From NCBI GenBank assembly GCA_963841405.1, contig CAWJCM010000007.1:1054001-1118000 (forward strand): DNA of 64,000 nucleotides. The letters are read 5' to 3'. Every line of letters starts with the position of its first letter. Positions within the stretch are counted from its first letter, which is position 1. Below are positions 17,190 through 25,849 of the stretch, in pieces. The notes beneath the pieces are model-generated. The model did not search any database, was not told the DNA's origin, and worked only from the letters and a program-made list of their open reading frames with translations. Origin of the DNA: DATBLE01 sp963841405. Lineage in GTDB: Bacteria; Actinomycetota; Thermoleophilia; Gaiellales; Gaiellaceae. The translations under genes were made by a program, and so were the position numbers.

Positions 17190-18469
17190 ACCGTTCGCTG
17201 CTCCTCGGCGACCGCGACCACCGGTGCGTGCCTGCGCGGCGGCCTGGCGCTGCGCAGGCGCGTCACCGCGAACGCCGTCACCGCCAGGCCGCACACGCCC
17301 GCGACCCCGAACGCGAGCTCGGTGCCGCCGACGTCGGCGAGCCAGCCCGCCAGCAGGCCGCCGATCGGCGTCAGCCCCGCGAAGGCGAACAGATAGAGGC
17401 CGAGCACCCGCCCGCGCAGGTAGTCGGGCGCAGTCAGCTGGAGCACCGACTGGCTGTTCGCCGTCCAGGTCGAGAAGCAGAAGCCAATCGCGATCAGGAG
17501 CGCGCCGGCGACGGCCACGTTCCGCACCGGGGCGAGCAGGAGCATCGCGCCGCTGAACCCGGCGGCGCCGAGGATCAGCGCCCGCCAGCTCGCCCGGCTC
17601 ATCGCCGCCGCGAAGAGCGCGCCGAGCAGGGCGCCCGCGCCGAAGCAGGCGAACAGCGCGCCGAAGACGGCTGCGCCCGAGTCGAGGGTCTTCGAGGTCA
17701 GTACCGGCAGCAGCACCCGGAAGTTGAAGCCCGTCGCGCTGACGACCGTGACCATCAGCAGCACCGTCAGCACCGCGGGCGTCTGCCGGGCATAGCGCAG
17801 GCCCTCGCGGATCGCGGCGCCGGTCTTTTCACCGGCCGAGCTCCGCTCGACGGTGAAGAGCTCCGAGACGTGCATGAGCAGGAGCGCGGCGAGGACGGCC
17901 AGGAAGGAACCGGCGTTGATCGCGAAGCACCAGCCGGAGCCGACCAGCGCGATCAGCACGCCGCCGATCGCCGGGCCGACCACGCGGCCGGCGTTGAAGA
18001 GCGACGAGTTGAGCGCGATCGCGTTGGGAAGCTCGCCGCGGCCGACCAGCTGGTACGTGAGCGCGTGCCGGTTCGGCGCGTCGAAGACGAGCGCGGTTCC
18101 GCCCAGGAAGGCGAGTACGAAGTACGGCCACGTGTGCGACACGCCGGCGAAGGCGAGCCCCGCCAAACCCGCTGCGACGACCATCGACACCGTCTGCGTG
18201 GCGAGCACGACGCGGCGGTTGTCGAAGCGGTCGGCGGCCACCCCGGAGAACAGCCCGAAGGCGAGGAACGGCGCGTACCGGGCGAAGACGAGCGCGCCGA
18301 CGTAGACCGGCGAATGGGTCAGTCCGAGGATCAGCCACGGCAGCGCCGTGTCCTGCATCCAGGTTCCGGTCACGGAGACGATCTGTCCGGTGAAGTAGAG
18401 GCGGTAGTTCCGATGCCTGCGCAGGCTCGAGAACGTGCGCGAGTTCAGGGCGTGAAGCGCGGCGGTCAC
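17186..18469 (-). CDS. MFS transporter, EntS/MdfA-like exporter
   Basis: This 427-aa protein has about twelve membrane segments and the MFS loop motif FSGVAADRFDNRR (about residue 78, motif A). The N-terminus carries SLRRHRNYRLYFTGQIVS, typical of the MFS_3 (EntS-type) group, whose members export siderophores or drugs. It overlaps the MarR regulator gene by four bases (ATGA, 18466-18469), so it is the probable target of that regulator. The substrate is not known. Confidence 0.88.
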   Translation of the reverse strand: MTAALHALNSRTFSSLRRHRNYRLYFTGQIVSVTGTWMQDTALPWLILGLTHSPVYVGALVFARYAPFLAFGLFSGVAADRFDNRRVVLATQTVSMVVAAGLAGLAFAGVSHTWPYFVLAFLGGTALVFDAPNRHALTYQLVGRGELPNAIALNSSLFNAGRVVGPAIGGVLIALVGSGWCFAINAGSFLAVLAALLLMHVSELFTVERSSAGEKTGAAIREGLRYARQTPAVLTVLLMVTVVSATGFNFRVLLPVLTSKTLDSGAAVFGALFACFGAGALLGALFAAAMSRASWRALILGAAGFSGAMLLLAPVRNVAVAGALLIAIGFCFSTWTANSQSVLQLTAPDYLRGRVLGLYLFAFAGLTPIGGLLAGWLADVGGTELAFGVAGVCGLAVTAFAVTRLRSARPPRRHAPVVAVAEEQRTV

Positions 18470-18909
18470 CGGTCGTCCTCCCGGAGCAGGCGCGCGAGCG
18501 GCTCGATCGCGTTCGCCACCGCGCGCTGCTCGGCCGGTTCGAGCCCGTCGAGCCGCTCGGCGAGCCAGGCCGTGCGCCGACGCCGTACCGATCGGAGGAC
18601 GCGCACGCCCTTCGGCGTCAGCACCAGACGGATGCGCCGCGCGTCCTCGGCGGACCGCGTCCGGACGATCAGGCCCGCGCGCTCGAGCCGGTCGAGGTAG
18701 CGCGTCATCGACGGAGCCGAGATCCCCTCTCGCGTGGCCAGCTCCCGAACGCCGAGGTTGGGGTGGTGGCGAATCTGCGCCAGCAGCGCCGCCTGGCCGC
18801 CGGTGATCCCCTCGGCATGCGCCTCCCGGCGGAGGTGCCGGTTGAGCATCAGCAGGACCGGGCGGAGCCGGTTGGCGAGCTCGACCGAATCGAATGCCTG
18901 CACCTTCAT
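18466..18909 (-). CDS. MarR family transcriptional regulator
   Basis: This is a 147-aa winged-helix repressor. The core helix-turn-helix is NLGVRELATREGISAPSMTR (about residues 50-70) and the wing contains RTRSAEDARRIRLVLTPKG. MarR proteins bind palindromic DNA and release on binding a small ligand or on oxidation; no redox Cys is visible here. A perfect palindrome at 18908-18932 overlaps its own ATG, so it very likely represses itself and the downstream MFS gene. Confidence 0.92.
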   Translation of the reverse strand: MKVQAFDSVELANRLRPVLLMLNRHLRREAHAEGITGGQAALLAQIRHHPNLGVRELATREGISAPSMTRYLDRLERAGLIVRTRSAEDARRIRLVLTPKGVRVLRSVRRRRTAWLAERLDGLEPAEQRAVANAIEPLARLLREDDR

Positions 18910-18932
18910 TTCGTTACCTATGGTAACGAAAT
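18908..18932 (-). promoter_or_regulatory. MarR operator, perfect 25-bp palindrome
   Basis: ATTTCGTTACC (18908-18918), spacer TAT, GGTAACGAAAT (18922-18932). The left arm starts on the start codon of the MarR gene, so a bound dimer would block both transcription and start-codon access. Confidence 0.8.
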
Positions 18933-18973
18933 CGACCTGTCTCCCCGGTGTCCGGATCGACTACTGTCCGTCG

Positions 18974-18997
18974 CCGCGCCCGACATGCCGGGCGCGG
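18974..18997 (-). terminator. Hairpin, 9-bp stem
   Basis: CCGCGCCCG (18974-18982) and CGGGCGCGG (18989-18997) form a stem with a 6-base loop. It is the second of two hairpins downstream of the btpA-like gene. The remaining sequence from 18933 to 19058 shows no gene. Confidence 0.45.
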
Positions 18998-19058
18998 CAC
19001 ACGAGCGTACGTCGGCAGCAGGCGATGCGAGCGCAGCGAGCGAGCGAAGGAGAGGGCC

Positions 19059-19085
19059 CGCGGGAGAACCATGGGTTCTCCCGCG
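19059..19085 (-). terminator. Perfect 12-bp hairpin after the BtpA-family gene
   Basis: CGCGGGAGAACC (19059-19070), loop ATG, GGTTCTCCCGCG (19074-19085). It begins directly after the stop codon of the gene at 19086 and is a likely terminator, without a T tract. Confidence 0.65.
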
Positions 19086-19868
19086 CTATCGGCAGAGCCG
19101 TACTGCCTCGGCGTACGCGGCCTCGTTCGTCTCGCCGCCCCAGACACCGCCGACCTTGAAGTCGGGCTCGCCGATCAGGACGCCGTCGGCGCGCTCGTAG
19201 AAGTCCTTCACGTTCTCCAGGCCGATGCCGCTGCCGATCAGGACCGGCAGCTCGACCGCCTGCTTGACGAGGTCGAGCCGCTCCCACGTCGGCGGAATCG
19301 GGCTGCGCGGGCCGGAGACGATCACCGCGTCGACTCCGCCGCGCTCGGCCAGGTCCTGCGCGGCGTACTCGATCGGGACGTCGAACAACGGGTGCGCGTG
19401 CTTGACGTGGACGTCGCCGAAGATCAGCACCTCGGAGCCGAGCTCGCGCCGCAGCCGCGCGAGCTCGGCGGCGCAGCCCTGGACGATGCCCTGGTCGGTG
19501 ACATAGGCGCCGATCACCACGTTGCAGCGGATGAAGTCGGCGCCGCAGACGTGCGCGATCGACAGCGCCTCCGAACACGCGTTGCGCAGGATGTTGACAC
19601 CGACGTGCATCGAGGTCGCGCGGCGCACCTCGGTGACGAGCACCGCCATCGCCGCGACCGTCGCCGGCGGCACGTGGTCGCGGAAGAGCGGCACGTCACC
19701 GACGTTCTCGACGATACAGGCGTCGAGGCCGGCCGACTCCAGCTTCCGCGCCTCCGAGAGCGCGAACGCGACGAGCTCGTCCATCGTCTTGTCGTTCTGC
19801 GGCGCCGACGGCAGCGCCGGCAGGTGGATCATCCCCAGGATCGGCTTGCCGGCGAGCACCTCGCGCAC
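19086..19868 (-). CDS. BtpA/SgcQ family protein
   Basis: This 260-aa TIM-barrel protein begins with VLAGKPILGMIHLPALPSAP, the BtpA family hallmark. Later motifs are GVNILRNACSEAL, DFIRCNVVIGAYVTDQGI, IFGDVHVKHAHP and VLIGSGIGLENV. Some members help stabilise photosystem I, others (SgcQ) sit in sugar operons and may be aldolase-like; the reaction is unknown. No photosynthesis or sugar-PTS genes are near. The 3' end abuts two GC-rich hairpins. Confidence 0.85.
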   Translation of the reverse strand: MREVLAGKPILGMIHLPALPSAPQNDKTMDELVAFALSEARKLESAGLDACIVENVGDVPLFRDHVPPATVAAMAVLVTEVRRATSMHVGVNILRNACSEALSIAHVCGADFIRCNVVIGAYVTDQGIVQGCAAELARLRRELGSEVLIFGDVHVKHAHPLFDVPIEYAAQDLAERGGVDAVIVSGPRSPIPPTWERLDLVKQAVELPVLIGSGIGLENVKDFYERADGVLIGEPDFKVGGVWGGETNEAAYAEAVRLCR

Positions 19869-19914
19869 GCGCGGATCCTACGAAAACTCTCAGGCGCGTC
19901 TCACCTGACGTTTC

Positions 19915-19920
19915 TAGGGT
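19915..19920 (+). promoter_or_regulatory. -10 box for the intradiol dioxygenase gene
   Basis: TAGGGT is seven bases before an in-frame ATG at 19928. A second in-frame ATG at 19958 is preceded by AGGAGG. The leader may therefore be translated from either start. Confidence 0.4.
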
Positions 19921-19957
19921 GACGGGCATGGACGACCACGACCACGAAGGAGGAACC

Positions 19958-20698
19958 ATGTCCACCGACGACCTGACGCTCAGCCGCCGCGGGCTGATCG
20001 GCGTCCTCGGCGGCGGTGTCGCCTCGGTCGCGTTCGGTGCGCGGGCGCTCGACGCCTTCGGCGCCGACAACGCCGACGTCGCCACCTGCGTGCTCACGCC
20101 GGAAGTGACCGAAGGCCCGTACTGGATCGACAACAAGCTCAGCCGCTACGACGTCCGCGAGGGCAGGCCCGGCCTGCCGCTGGTGCTCCAGTTCGCGATC
20201 GTGAACGCGAAGACGTGCAAAGCGATCAGGAACGCCGACGTCGAGATCTGGCACGCCGACGCTTCCGGGGAGTACTCGGGCTTCGACGGCGGCTCGGCCG
20301 GGGGAGGCCCGGGCGGGCCGGGCGGCGGCTCCGGGCCGGAGACGAAGACGCGCTACCTCCGCGGCCACCAGCGCTCGGACGCGCTCGGGAAGGCCGCCTT
20401 CCTGACCATCTTCCCCGGCTGGTACCGGGGCCGGACGCCGCACGTCCACATGAAGGTGCACGTCGGCTCGGCCGACCGGGTCGTCCACACCGGCCAGGTC
20501 TTCTTCAACGAGGCGATCCAGGCCTCCGTGTACCGGACCGGCGCGTATGCGAGCCGCGGGCAGGCCGACACCCCGCATGCCCGCGACATGATCTATGCGC
20601 AGGCCGGAGGCTCGCGCGCGGTGGTCAGGCTCCGTCGGCGGCCGGGCGAGGCACGGGGCTACCTGGGGAAGATCGTGATCGGGGTGGCGACGACCTAG
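19958..20698 (+). CDS. Intradiol ring-cleavage dioxygenase, Tat-exported
   Basis: This 246-aa protein starts at ATG 19958, which has a good AGGAGG six bases upstream; ATG 19928 in frame is an alternative. The N-terminus has the twin-arginine motif LSRRGLIGVLGGG, so it is probably exported folded. Fe(III) ligands of the protocatechuate 3,4-dioxygenase beta-type fold are visible: Tyr in EGPYWID and Tyr/His/His in GWYRGRTPHVHMKVH. A Gly/Pro-rich insert lies near residue 110. Known members open catechol rings, but exported homologues have unknown substrates. It stands alone with no ring-catabolic cluster. Confidence 0.85.
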   Translation: MSTDDLTLSRRGLIGVLGGGVASVAFGARALDAFGADNADVATCVLTPEVTEGPYWIDNKLSRYDVREGRPGLPLVLQFAIVNAKTCKAIRNADVEIWHADASGEYSGFDGGSAGGGPGGPGGGSGPETKTRYLRGHQRSDALGKAAFLTIFPGWYRGRTPHVHMKVHVGSADRVVHTGQVFFNEAIQASVYRTGAYASRGQADTPHARDMIYAQAGGSRAVVRLRRRPGEARGYLGKIVIGVATT

Positions 20699-20708
20699 CC
20701 CCGCCCGC

Positions 20709-20714
20709 TAAGGT
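20709..20714 (+). promoter_or_regulatory. -10 box for leaderless aminotransferase transcript
   Basis: TAAGGT lies six bases before the GTG at 20721. No Shine-Dalgarno is present. Confidence 0.5.
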
Positions 20715-20720
20715 CGGCCC

Positions 20721-21917
20721 GTGGCGGTGACGCCGGCAACCGGTCGCTGGGACGCGCTCTTCGCGGCCCGCACGCGCGGCGACGTCGGCGAGGGGATCGC
20801 CTTCGTGCTCGGCTTCCTCGGCCGGCCCGACCTGATCTCGTTCGCCGGCGGCTTCCCCGACCCGCTCACGTTCCCCCGCGACCGGGCGGCCGCGCTGCTC
20901 GCCGAGTTCGCCGAGAGCGGCGAGCCGACCGCGTTCCAGTACACGCCCACACAAGGGCTGGCGGGCACGCTCGACGCCGTCGCCGGACGGCTCGACGCCG
21001 CGCAGGGCAGGCGGCCCGCCGACGGCGAGCTGCTGATCACGAGCGGCGGGATCGAGGCCCTCGAGCTGGTCGGCAAGACGTTCCTCGACGGCGGCGACCT
21101 CGTGGTCGTCGAGGGGCCGACGTACCTCGGCGCGATCATGGCCTTCCGCGGCTTCGAGGCCGAGATCGAGACCGTGCCGATGGACGAGGACGGGCTCGAG
21201 GTGGACGAGCTCGAGCGGCGGCTCGAGGCGGGGCTGCGCCCGAAGCTCCTCTACACCATCCCCGACCACCAGAACCCCGCCGGCGTCTCGCTCTCGGCGG
21301 AGCGCCGCGAGGCGCTCGTCGAGCTGGCGCGCCGCCACGGCTTCCTTCTGGTCGAGGACGTCGCCTACCGGGAGCTGACCTTCGGCGACGAGTCGCTGCC
21401 GAGCCTGTGGTCGCTCGCGCCCGACGTGGTCGTGCAGGCGGGAACGACGTCGAAGACGTTCCTGCCGGGCGTGCGGCTCGGCTGGGCGGCAGGTCCCGCG
21501 GAGATCGTCGCCCGGCTCGTCTCAGGCAAGCAGAACACCGACCAGTGCTCGGGTGCGCTCGGACAGCGGATGCTCGAGGAGTACATCCGGCGCGGCTGGA
21601 TCGACGAGCAGCTGGTGAAATCGCGTGCGCTGTACCGGCGGAAGGGCGAGCGGCTGCTCGCCGCCCTGGAGCGCGCCATGCCCGACGGCGTCTCGTGGAC
21701 GCGCGCGACCGGCGGCTTCTACTCCTGGCTGACCATCCCCGGCTGCGACACGACAGAGCTCACCGCGCGGGCGGCGGAGGCCGGCGTCGGCGTCGTCCCA
21801 GGAGCGCTCTTCTACGCCGACGGCCGAGGCGGCGAGAACGTCCGTCTCTCCTTCAGCATGGTCGACGAGGCCCTGATCGACGAGGGCATCGACCGGCTGG
21901 CGGCGCTCGTTCCGTGA
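20721..21917 (+). CDS. PLP-dependent aminotransferase (2-aminoadipate/aromatic type)
   Basis: This 398-aa class I/II aminotransferase has ISFAGGFPDPLTFP near the N-terminus, typical of the LysN/KAT II group. PLP contacts are in ITSGGIEALEL, the Asn-Pro segment YTIPDHQNPAGV, and the Schiff-base Lys in GTTSKTFLPGVRLGW (about residue 238). Members transfer amino groups between 2-aminoadipate, branched-chain or aromatic amino acids and 2-oxoglutarate. There is no N-terminal MocR DNA-binding domain. The GTG start at 20721 has TAAGGT six bases upstream. Confidence 0.88.
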   Translation: MAVTPATGRWDALFAARTRGDVGEGIAFVLGFLGRPDLISFAGGFPDPLTFPRDRAAALLAEFAESGEPTAFQYTPTQGLAGTLDAVAGRLDAAQGRRPADGELLITSGGIEALELVGKTFLDGGDLVVVEGPTYLGAIMAFRGFEAEIETVPMDEDGLEVDELERRLEAGLRPKLLYTIPDHQNPAGVSLSAERREALVELARRHGFLLVEDVAYRELTFGDESLPSLWSLAPDVVVQAGTTSKTFLPGVRLGWAAGPAEIVARLVSGKQNTDQCSGALGQRMLEEYIRRGWIDEQLVKSRALYRRKGERLLAALERAMPDGVSWTRATGGFYSWLTIPGCDTTELTARAAEAGVGVVPGALFYADGRGGENVRLSFSMVDEALIDEGIDRLAALVP

Positions 21918-21997
21918 CGGAGCTGCGCTCGGCAGCCTTCCGTCTGCGCCATGCCCTGGCGCTGCTCTCAATGGTCTGCTTGTTCGCCACCGGCTGA
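21914..21997 (+). other. Possible 27-codon ORF after the aminotransferase
   Basis: A GTG in the aminotransferase stop (GTGA, 21914) opens a frame ending in TTCGCCACCGGCTGA at 21997. The peptide begins MTELRSAAFRLRHALALLSM and resembles an N-terminal signal segment without a mature domain. It may be a remnant or chance. The sequence from 21998 to 22112 holds no gene that I see. Confidence 0.25.
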
Positions 21998-22112
21998 ACG
22001 GTCGACCGCGCCCCCGGGGGGAGCGCCTGCGCCGCGATCAGCCGGGAGGCACGGCGGCCGCGCGCCGCACGCTGAGCCGTGGCTTCCCGCTCGGCCGCCT
22101 GTTGTCGGCAGC

Positions 22113-22490
22113 CTAGGTCGTGCCACGCAGATACGCGTCCGAGCCGTCGAACCAGTCCGCGCGCGGCGGCGAGAAGATATCGACGTCCAGCGTGTCCTCG
22201 AGCGCCTCGGCCCGGTGCGGCACGTGTGGCGGGATGTGGAGTACCTCGCCGGCGTGGACGTCGACGACCTCGGCCTCGTCGTCGCCCAGCCAGAAACGCA
22301 GTGTCCCGTCGAGGATGTAGGTCAGCTGCTCGTTCTCGTGCGCGTGCCTGGGCACGACGCAGCCTTCGGCGAGGTAGACGTGCCCGAGCGTCATCCGCTC
22401 GGCCGGGATCAGCCGGCGCTGCAGGTCAGGCTTGAGCTCCTCCTTCGGGAGGTCGTCCCAGCGGTAGTGCGTCGCACCGGAACCGGACAT
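22113..22490 (-). CDS. Single-domain cupin protein
   Basis: This 125-aa cupin has the two metal motifs in PRHAHENEQLTYILDG (His/His/Glu, about residue 48) and IPPHVPHRAEAL (His, about 90). It resembles small RmlC-like cupins that bind a metal and a small ligand. ATG at 22490 follows GAGGAGCGAG, a good ribosome site, and is preferred to the longer frame. It is divergent from the sulfatase gene. Function is not known. Confidence 0.82.
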   Translation of the reverse strand: MSGSGATHYRWDDLPKEELKPDLQRRLIPAERMTLGHVYLAEGCVVPRHAHENEQLTYILDGTLRFWLGDDEAEVVDVHAGEVLHIPPHVPHRAEALEDTLDVDIFSPPRADWFDGSDAYLRGTT

Positions 22491-22630
22491 ATCTCGCTCC
22501 TCTCGTCGTCGGTGCGCCGATCGTCGCACGCGCGGACGGCCCACGATTGGCCCTACCCGGCCGTACCGACGCCCAGAGGCGAATAAACTCGGCGGGCACG
22601 GCCCGGGCCCAGAGGAGAGAGGAGACCCCC

Positions 22631-25003
22631 ATGACCGAGGCGACGAGCGCACAGCGTGAAGTTCTGCCGATCCCGGATCGCGCGTACGACGGCCCGATCT
22701 ACGAGGACGCGAAGGATCCCGAGGCGAAGTTCCCGCCGATCGAGCCGCTGCGCCCGCCGACGGATGCGCCGAACGTGCTGATCGTTCTGATCGACGACGC
22801 CGGCTTCGGCTGCTCGAGCGCCTTCGGGGGACCCTGTCAGACGCCGACGGCGGAGCGCCTGGCCGGCGCAGGGCTCAAGTACAACCGCTTCCACACGACC
22901 GCGCTCTGCTCGCCGACGCGGGCGGCGCTCCTCTCGGGTCGTAACCACCACTCCGTCGGTATGGGCGGCATCACCGAGATCGCGACCTCGGCGCCCGGCT
23001 ACAACTCGATCCGCCCGAACACGTGCGCGCCGCTGGCCGAGACGCTGAAGCTGAACGGCTACTCGACCGCGCAGTTCGGGAAGTGCCACGAGGTGCCGGT
23101 CTGGGAGACGAGCCCGCTCGGTCCGTTCGATTCGTGGCCCTCCGGCGGAGGCGGCTTCGAGTACTTCTACGGCTTCATCGGTGGGGAGACGAACCAGTAC
23201 TACCCGGCGCTCTACGAGGGGACGACCCCGGTCGAGCCCGACAAGACTCCCGAGCAGGGCTACCACCTCACCGAGGACATGACCGACAAGGCGATCAAGT
23301 GGGTACGCCAGCAGAAGGCGCTCATGCCGGACAAGCCGTTCTTCGTCTACTTCGCGCCGGGCGCGACCCATGCACCGCACCATGTGCCCGAGGAGTGGTC
23401 GGCGAAGTACAAGGGCAAGTTCGACCAGGGCTGGGACACGCTGCGGGAAGAGACGTTTGCGCGGCAGCAGGAGCTCGGCGTGGTCCCGCACGAGGCCGCG
23501 CTGACCGCCCGCCCGGAGGAGATCCCTGCCTGGGACGAGATCCTGGACGACCTCAAGCCCGTCCTCTCTCGCCAGATGGAGGTCTACGCCGGGTTCCTCG
23601 AGCACACCGACCACCACGTCGGCAGGCTGGTCGACGCGCTCGAGAACCTCGGCGTCCTCGAGGACACGCTCGTCTACTACATCATCGGCGACAACGGGGC
23701 GAGCGCGGAGGGGACGCCAAACGGTTGCTTCAACGAGCTGGTCGTCCTCAACGGCGCAGCCGGGCTCGAGACGACGGAGTTCATGGTCTCGAAGATCGGA
23801 CAGTTCGGCACGCCCGAGGCCTACAACCACTACGCGGTCGGCTGGGCGCACGCGATGGACACTCCGTACCAGTGGACGAAGCAGGTCGCGTCCCACTGGG
23901 GCGGCACACGCAACGGAACGATCGTCCACTGGCCGAAGGGGATCAAGTCGAACGGCGAGGTGCGCACCCAGTTTCATCACGTGATCGACATCGCACCGAC
24001 GATCCTCGAAGCAGCCGGTCTGCCGGAACCGAAGACGGTGCACGGCGTCGAGCAGAAGCCGATCGAGGGCGTGAGCATGCACTACGCCTTCGACGACGCC
24101 GGTGCGGCGGAACGCCGCCAGACGCAGTACTTCGAGATGTTCTGCAACCGCGGGATCTATCACCAGGGCTGGACCGCCGTCACCCGCCACTCGACGCCGT
24201 GGGTCGTGACGGCCGACCTGCCGCCGTTCGCGGACGATACGTGGGAGCTCTACGACACGAATACGGACTGGAGCCAGGCGCACGACCTCGCGGCCGAGAT
24301 GCCCGAGAAACTCGACGAGCTGAAGGCGCTGTTCATGGAGGAGGCACGGAAGTACAACGTCCTCCCGCTGGACGACCGCCGCGTTGAGCGGTTCAACTCC
24401 GATCTCGCCGGGCGTCCAGTCCTGGTCACCGGCAATTCCCAGCTGCTCTTCGACGGCATGGGACGGTTGAGCGAGAACTCCGTGCTCAACATCAAGAACA
24501 AGTCGCACTCGGTCACTGCCGAGGTGACCGTTCCCGACGGCGGCGCCGAGGGCGTGATCGTCGCCCAGGGCGGCGCCTTCGCCGGCTGGAGTCTCTATCT
24601 CAAGAGCGGCAGGCCGAAGTACTGCTACAACCTGTTCGGCCTCCAACGCTTCCACGTCGAGGGCGAGACCGAGATCTCGCCCGGCACGCATCAGGTGCGC
24701 ATGGAGTTCGCCTACGACGGCGGCGGCCTCGCCAAGGGCGGTACCGTCTCCCTCTACGTCGACGGCGCGAAGGCGGGTGGGGGCCGCGTCGAGGGCACCG
24801 TGCCGATGGTTTTCTCGGCCGACGAGACCTGCGACGTGGGCTCCGACACCGCCTCGCCGGTCAGCGACGACTACACCGCCGAGGGCAGTCGCTTCACCGG
24901 CGCCATCGAGTGGGTGCAGATCGACATCGACGAGGCCGCGGAGGACCTCGATCACCTGATCTCGCCGGAGGAGCGCCTGACGATCGCGATGGCGCGGCAG
25001 TAA
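22631..25003 (+). CDS. Arylsulfatase (type I, formylglycine-dependent)
   Basis: This 790-aa sulfatase has the N-terminal metal site LIVLIDDAGFGCSSAFG and the modification motif CSPTRAALLSGR (about residue 97), where Cys is converted to formylglycine. Further metal and substrate residues lie in IIGDNGASAEG (about 355) and GGTRNGTIVHWPKGI. The C-terminal 200 residues form an additional beta-rich domain, common in COG3119 sulfatases of this length. There is no signal peptide, so it may be cytoplasmic. A formylglycine-generating enzyme would be needed; none is in the window. ATG at 22631 follows GAGAGGAGA. Confidence 0.93.
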   Translation: MTEATSAQREVLPIPDRAYDGPIYEDAKDPEAKFPPIEPLRPPTDAPNVLIVLIDDAGFGCSSAFGGPCQTPTAERLAGAGLKYNRFHTTALCSPTRAALLSGRNHHSVGMGGITEIATSAPGYNSIRPNTCAPLAETLKLNGYSTAQFGKCHEVPVWETSPLGPFDSWPSGGGGFEYFYGFIGGETNQYYPALYEGTTPVEPDKTPEQGYHLTEDMTDKAIKWVRQQKALMPDKPFFVYFAPGATHAPHHVPEEWSAKYKGKFDQGWDTLREETFARQQELGVVPHEAALTARPEEIPAWDEILDDLKPVLSRQMEVYAGFLEHTDHHVGRLVDALENLGVLEDTLVYYIIGDNGASAEGTPNGCFNELVVLNGAAGLETTEFMVSKIGQFGTPEAYNHYAVGWAHAMDTPYQWTKQVASHWGGTRNGTIVHWPKGIKSNGEVRTQFHHVIDIAPTILEAAGLPEPKTVHGVEQKPIEGVSMHYAFDDAGAAERRQTQYFEMFCNRGIYHQGWTAVTRHSTPWVVTADLPPFADDTWELYDTNTDWSQAHDLAAEMPEKLDELKALFMEEARKYNVLPLDDRRVERFNSDLAGRPVLVTGNSQLLFDGMGRLSENSVLNIKNKSHSVTAEVTVPDGGAEGVIVAQGGAFAGWSLYLKSGRPKYCYNLFGLQRFHVEGETEISPGTHQVRMEFAYDGGGLAKGGTVSLYVDGAKAGGGRVEGTVPMVFSADETCDVGSDTASPVSDDYTAEGSRFTGAIEWVQIDIDEAAEDLDHLISPEERLTIAMARQ

Positions 25004-25223
25004 CGAGTCGTGGTCGCCGCGGGTGGTGCTGCGCCCGTTCGGCCCGTCCTGAGCGCCGGGGCGGGCGGGCTTGGAGCGGTCCGGGCCCTCGCCCTGCTCT
25101 TGGCGACCGTGTTCTGCAGGCGAGGCAACGGAGCCGAGCCAGAGACAGGACGCACGATGCGTTAGAGTTGTGCCTCCCCGCGCGTCGGGTCGGCGCGCGT
25201 CCACCCTGAAAGAGGCGATAGGC

Positions 25224-25601
25224 ATGGGTCTGATGGACACCCTTACGGGGCTGCTCAAGTCGAGCGGCGTGCAGGACAAGCTGGTCAAGAGCGTTACCAA
25301 CATGGTCAGCGACGGCTCGATCTCGCTGGACAAGTTCAAGGAGCGGGCGCATCAGGCCGGGCTCGGAGACATCTTCGACTCGTGGGTCGGCAAGGGCGAG
25401 AACAAGCCCATCTCGGCCGAACAGGTCAAACAGACCGCCGATCCCCAGAATCTCCAGCGGATCGCGGACGAGGCCGGAGTCAGCGTCGACGAGGCTGCCG
25501 AGCAGCTGAGCAAGGCGTTGCCCAAGGTCGTCGACCACATGACCCCGGACGGCCTGCTGCCGTCGGCCGACGCAGCCAAGTCGGCCACCACCACCGCGTA
25601 G
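25224..25601 (+). CDS. YidB-like DUF937 protein
   Basis: This 125-aa helical protein begins MGLMDTLTGLLKSSG. It has a segment NLQRIADEAGVSVDEAAEQLSKALPKVVDHMTPDG that matches the YidB/DUF937 pattern (AxxxGxSxxxAxxxLxxxLPxxVDxxTPxG). Function of the family is unknown. It is soluble, with no signal peptide. The upstream gap (25004-25223) shows no other gene. A perfect hairpin follows. Confidence 0.85.
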   Translation: MGLMDTLTGLLKSSGVQDKLVKSVTNMVSDGSISLDKFKERAHQAGLGDIFDSWVGKGENKPISAEQVKQTADPQNLQRIADEAGVSVDEAAEQLSKALPKVVDHMTPDGLLPSADAAKSATTTA

Positions 25602-25652
25602 CGCCGGCCGCGACGAGACGCCGGCGGCGACGTGGTTCTCTCGCGATGACGA

Positions 25653-25684
25653 GCGGACGGCGGGCGGAATCGCCCGCCGTCCGC
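25653..25684 (+). terminator. Perfect 14-bp terminator hairpin after YidB
   Basis: GCGGACGGCGGGCG (25653-25666), loop GAAT, CGCCCGCCGTCCGC (25671-25684). It lies about 50 bases after the yidB-like stop; the following TTGCGG is weak for an intrinsic terminator. Confidence 0.65.
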
Positions 25685-25849
25685 TTGCGGAAGCGCGGAC
25701 TGGAACGGGTCGGGTGAAGGTGCAGTGATCTCCGAGCCGCCAAAGGTCAGTGCGCCCGCCATCGAAGGAACATGAGGGCAGACGCGCCGTAGACAGCGTC
25801 ATCGCAGCGCACCGCGCGAACGCGGATCGGCGCCCGCCGAGAACTTGGC

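Noticed and set aside
17228..18700. Plus-strand frame of 490 codons opposite the MFS and MarR genes
   Set aside because: The opposite strand encodes convincing MFS and MarR proteins with a proper overlap.
22553..25339. Minus-strand frame of 928 codons opposite the arylsulfatase
   Set aside because: The sulfatase on the plus strand has all catalytic motifs; the opposite frame has none and shows mirror composition.
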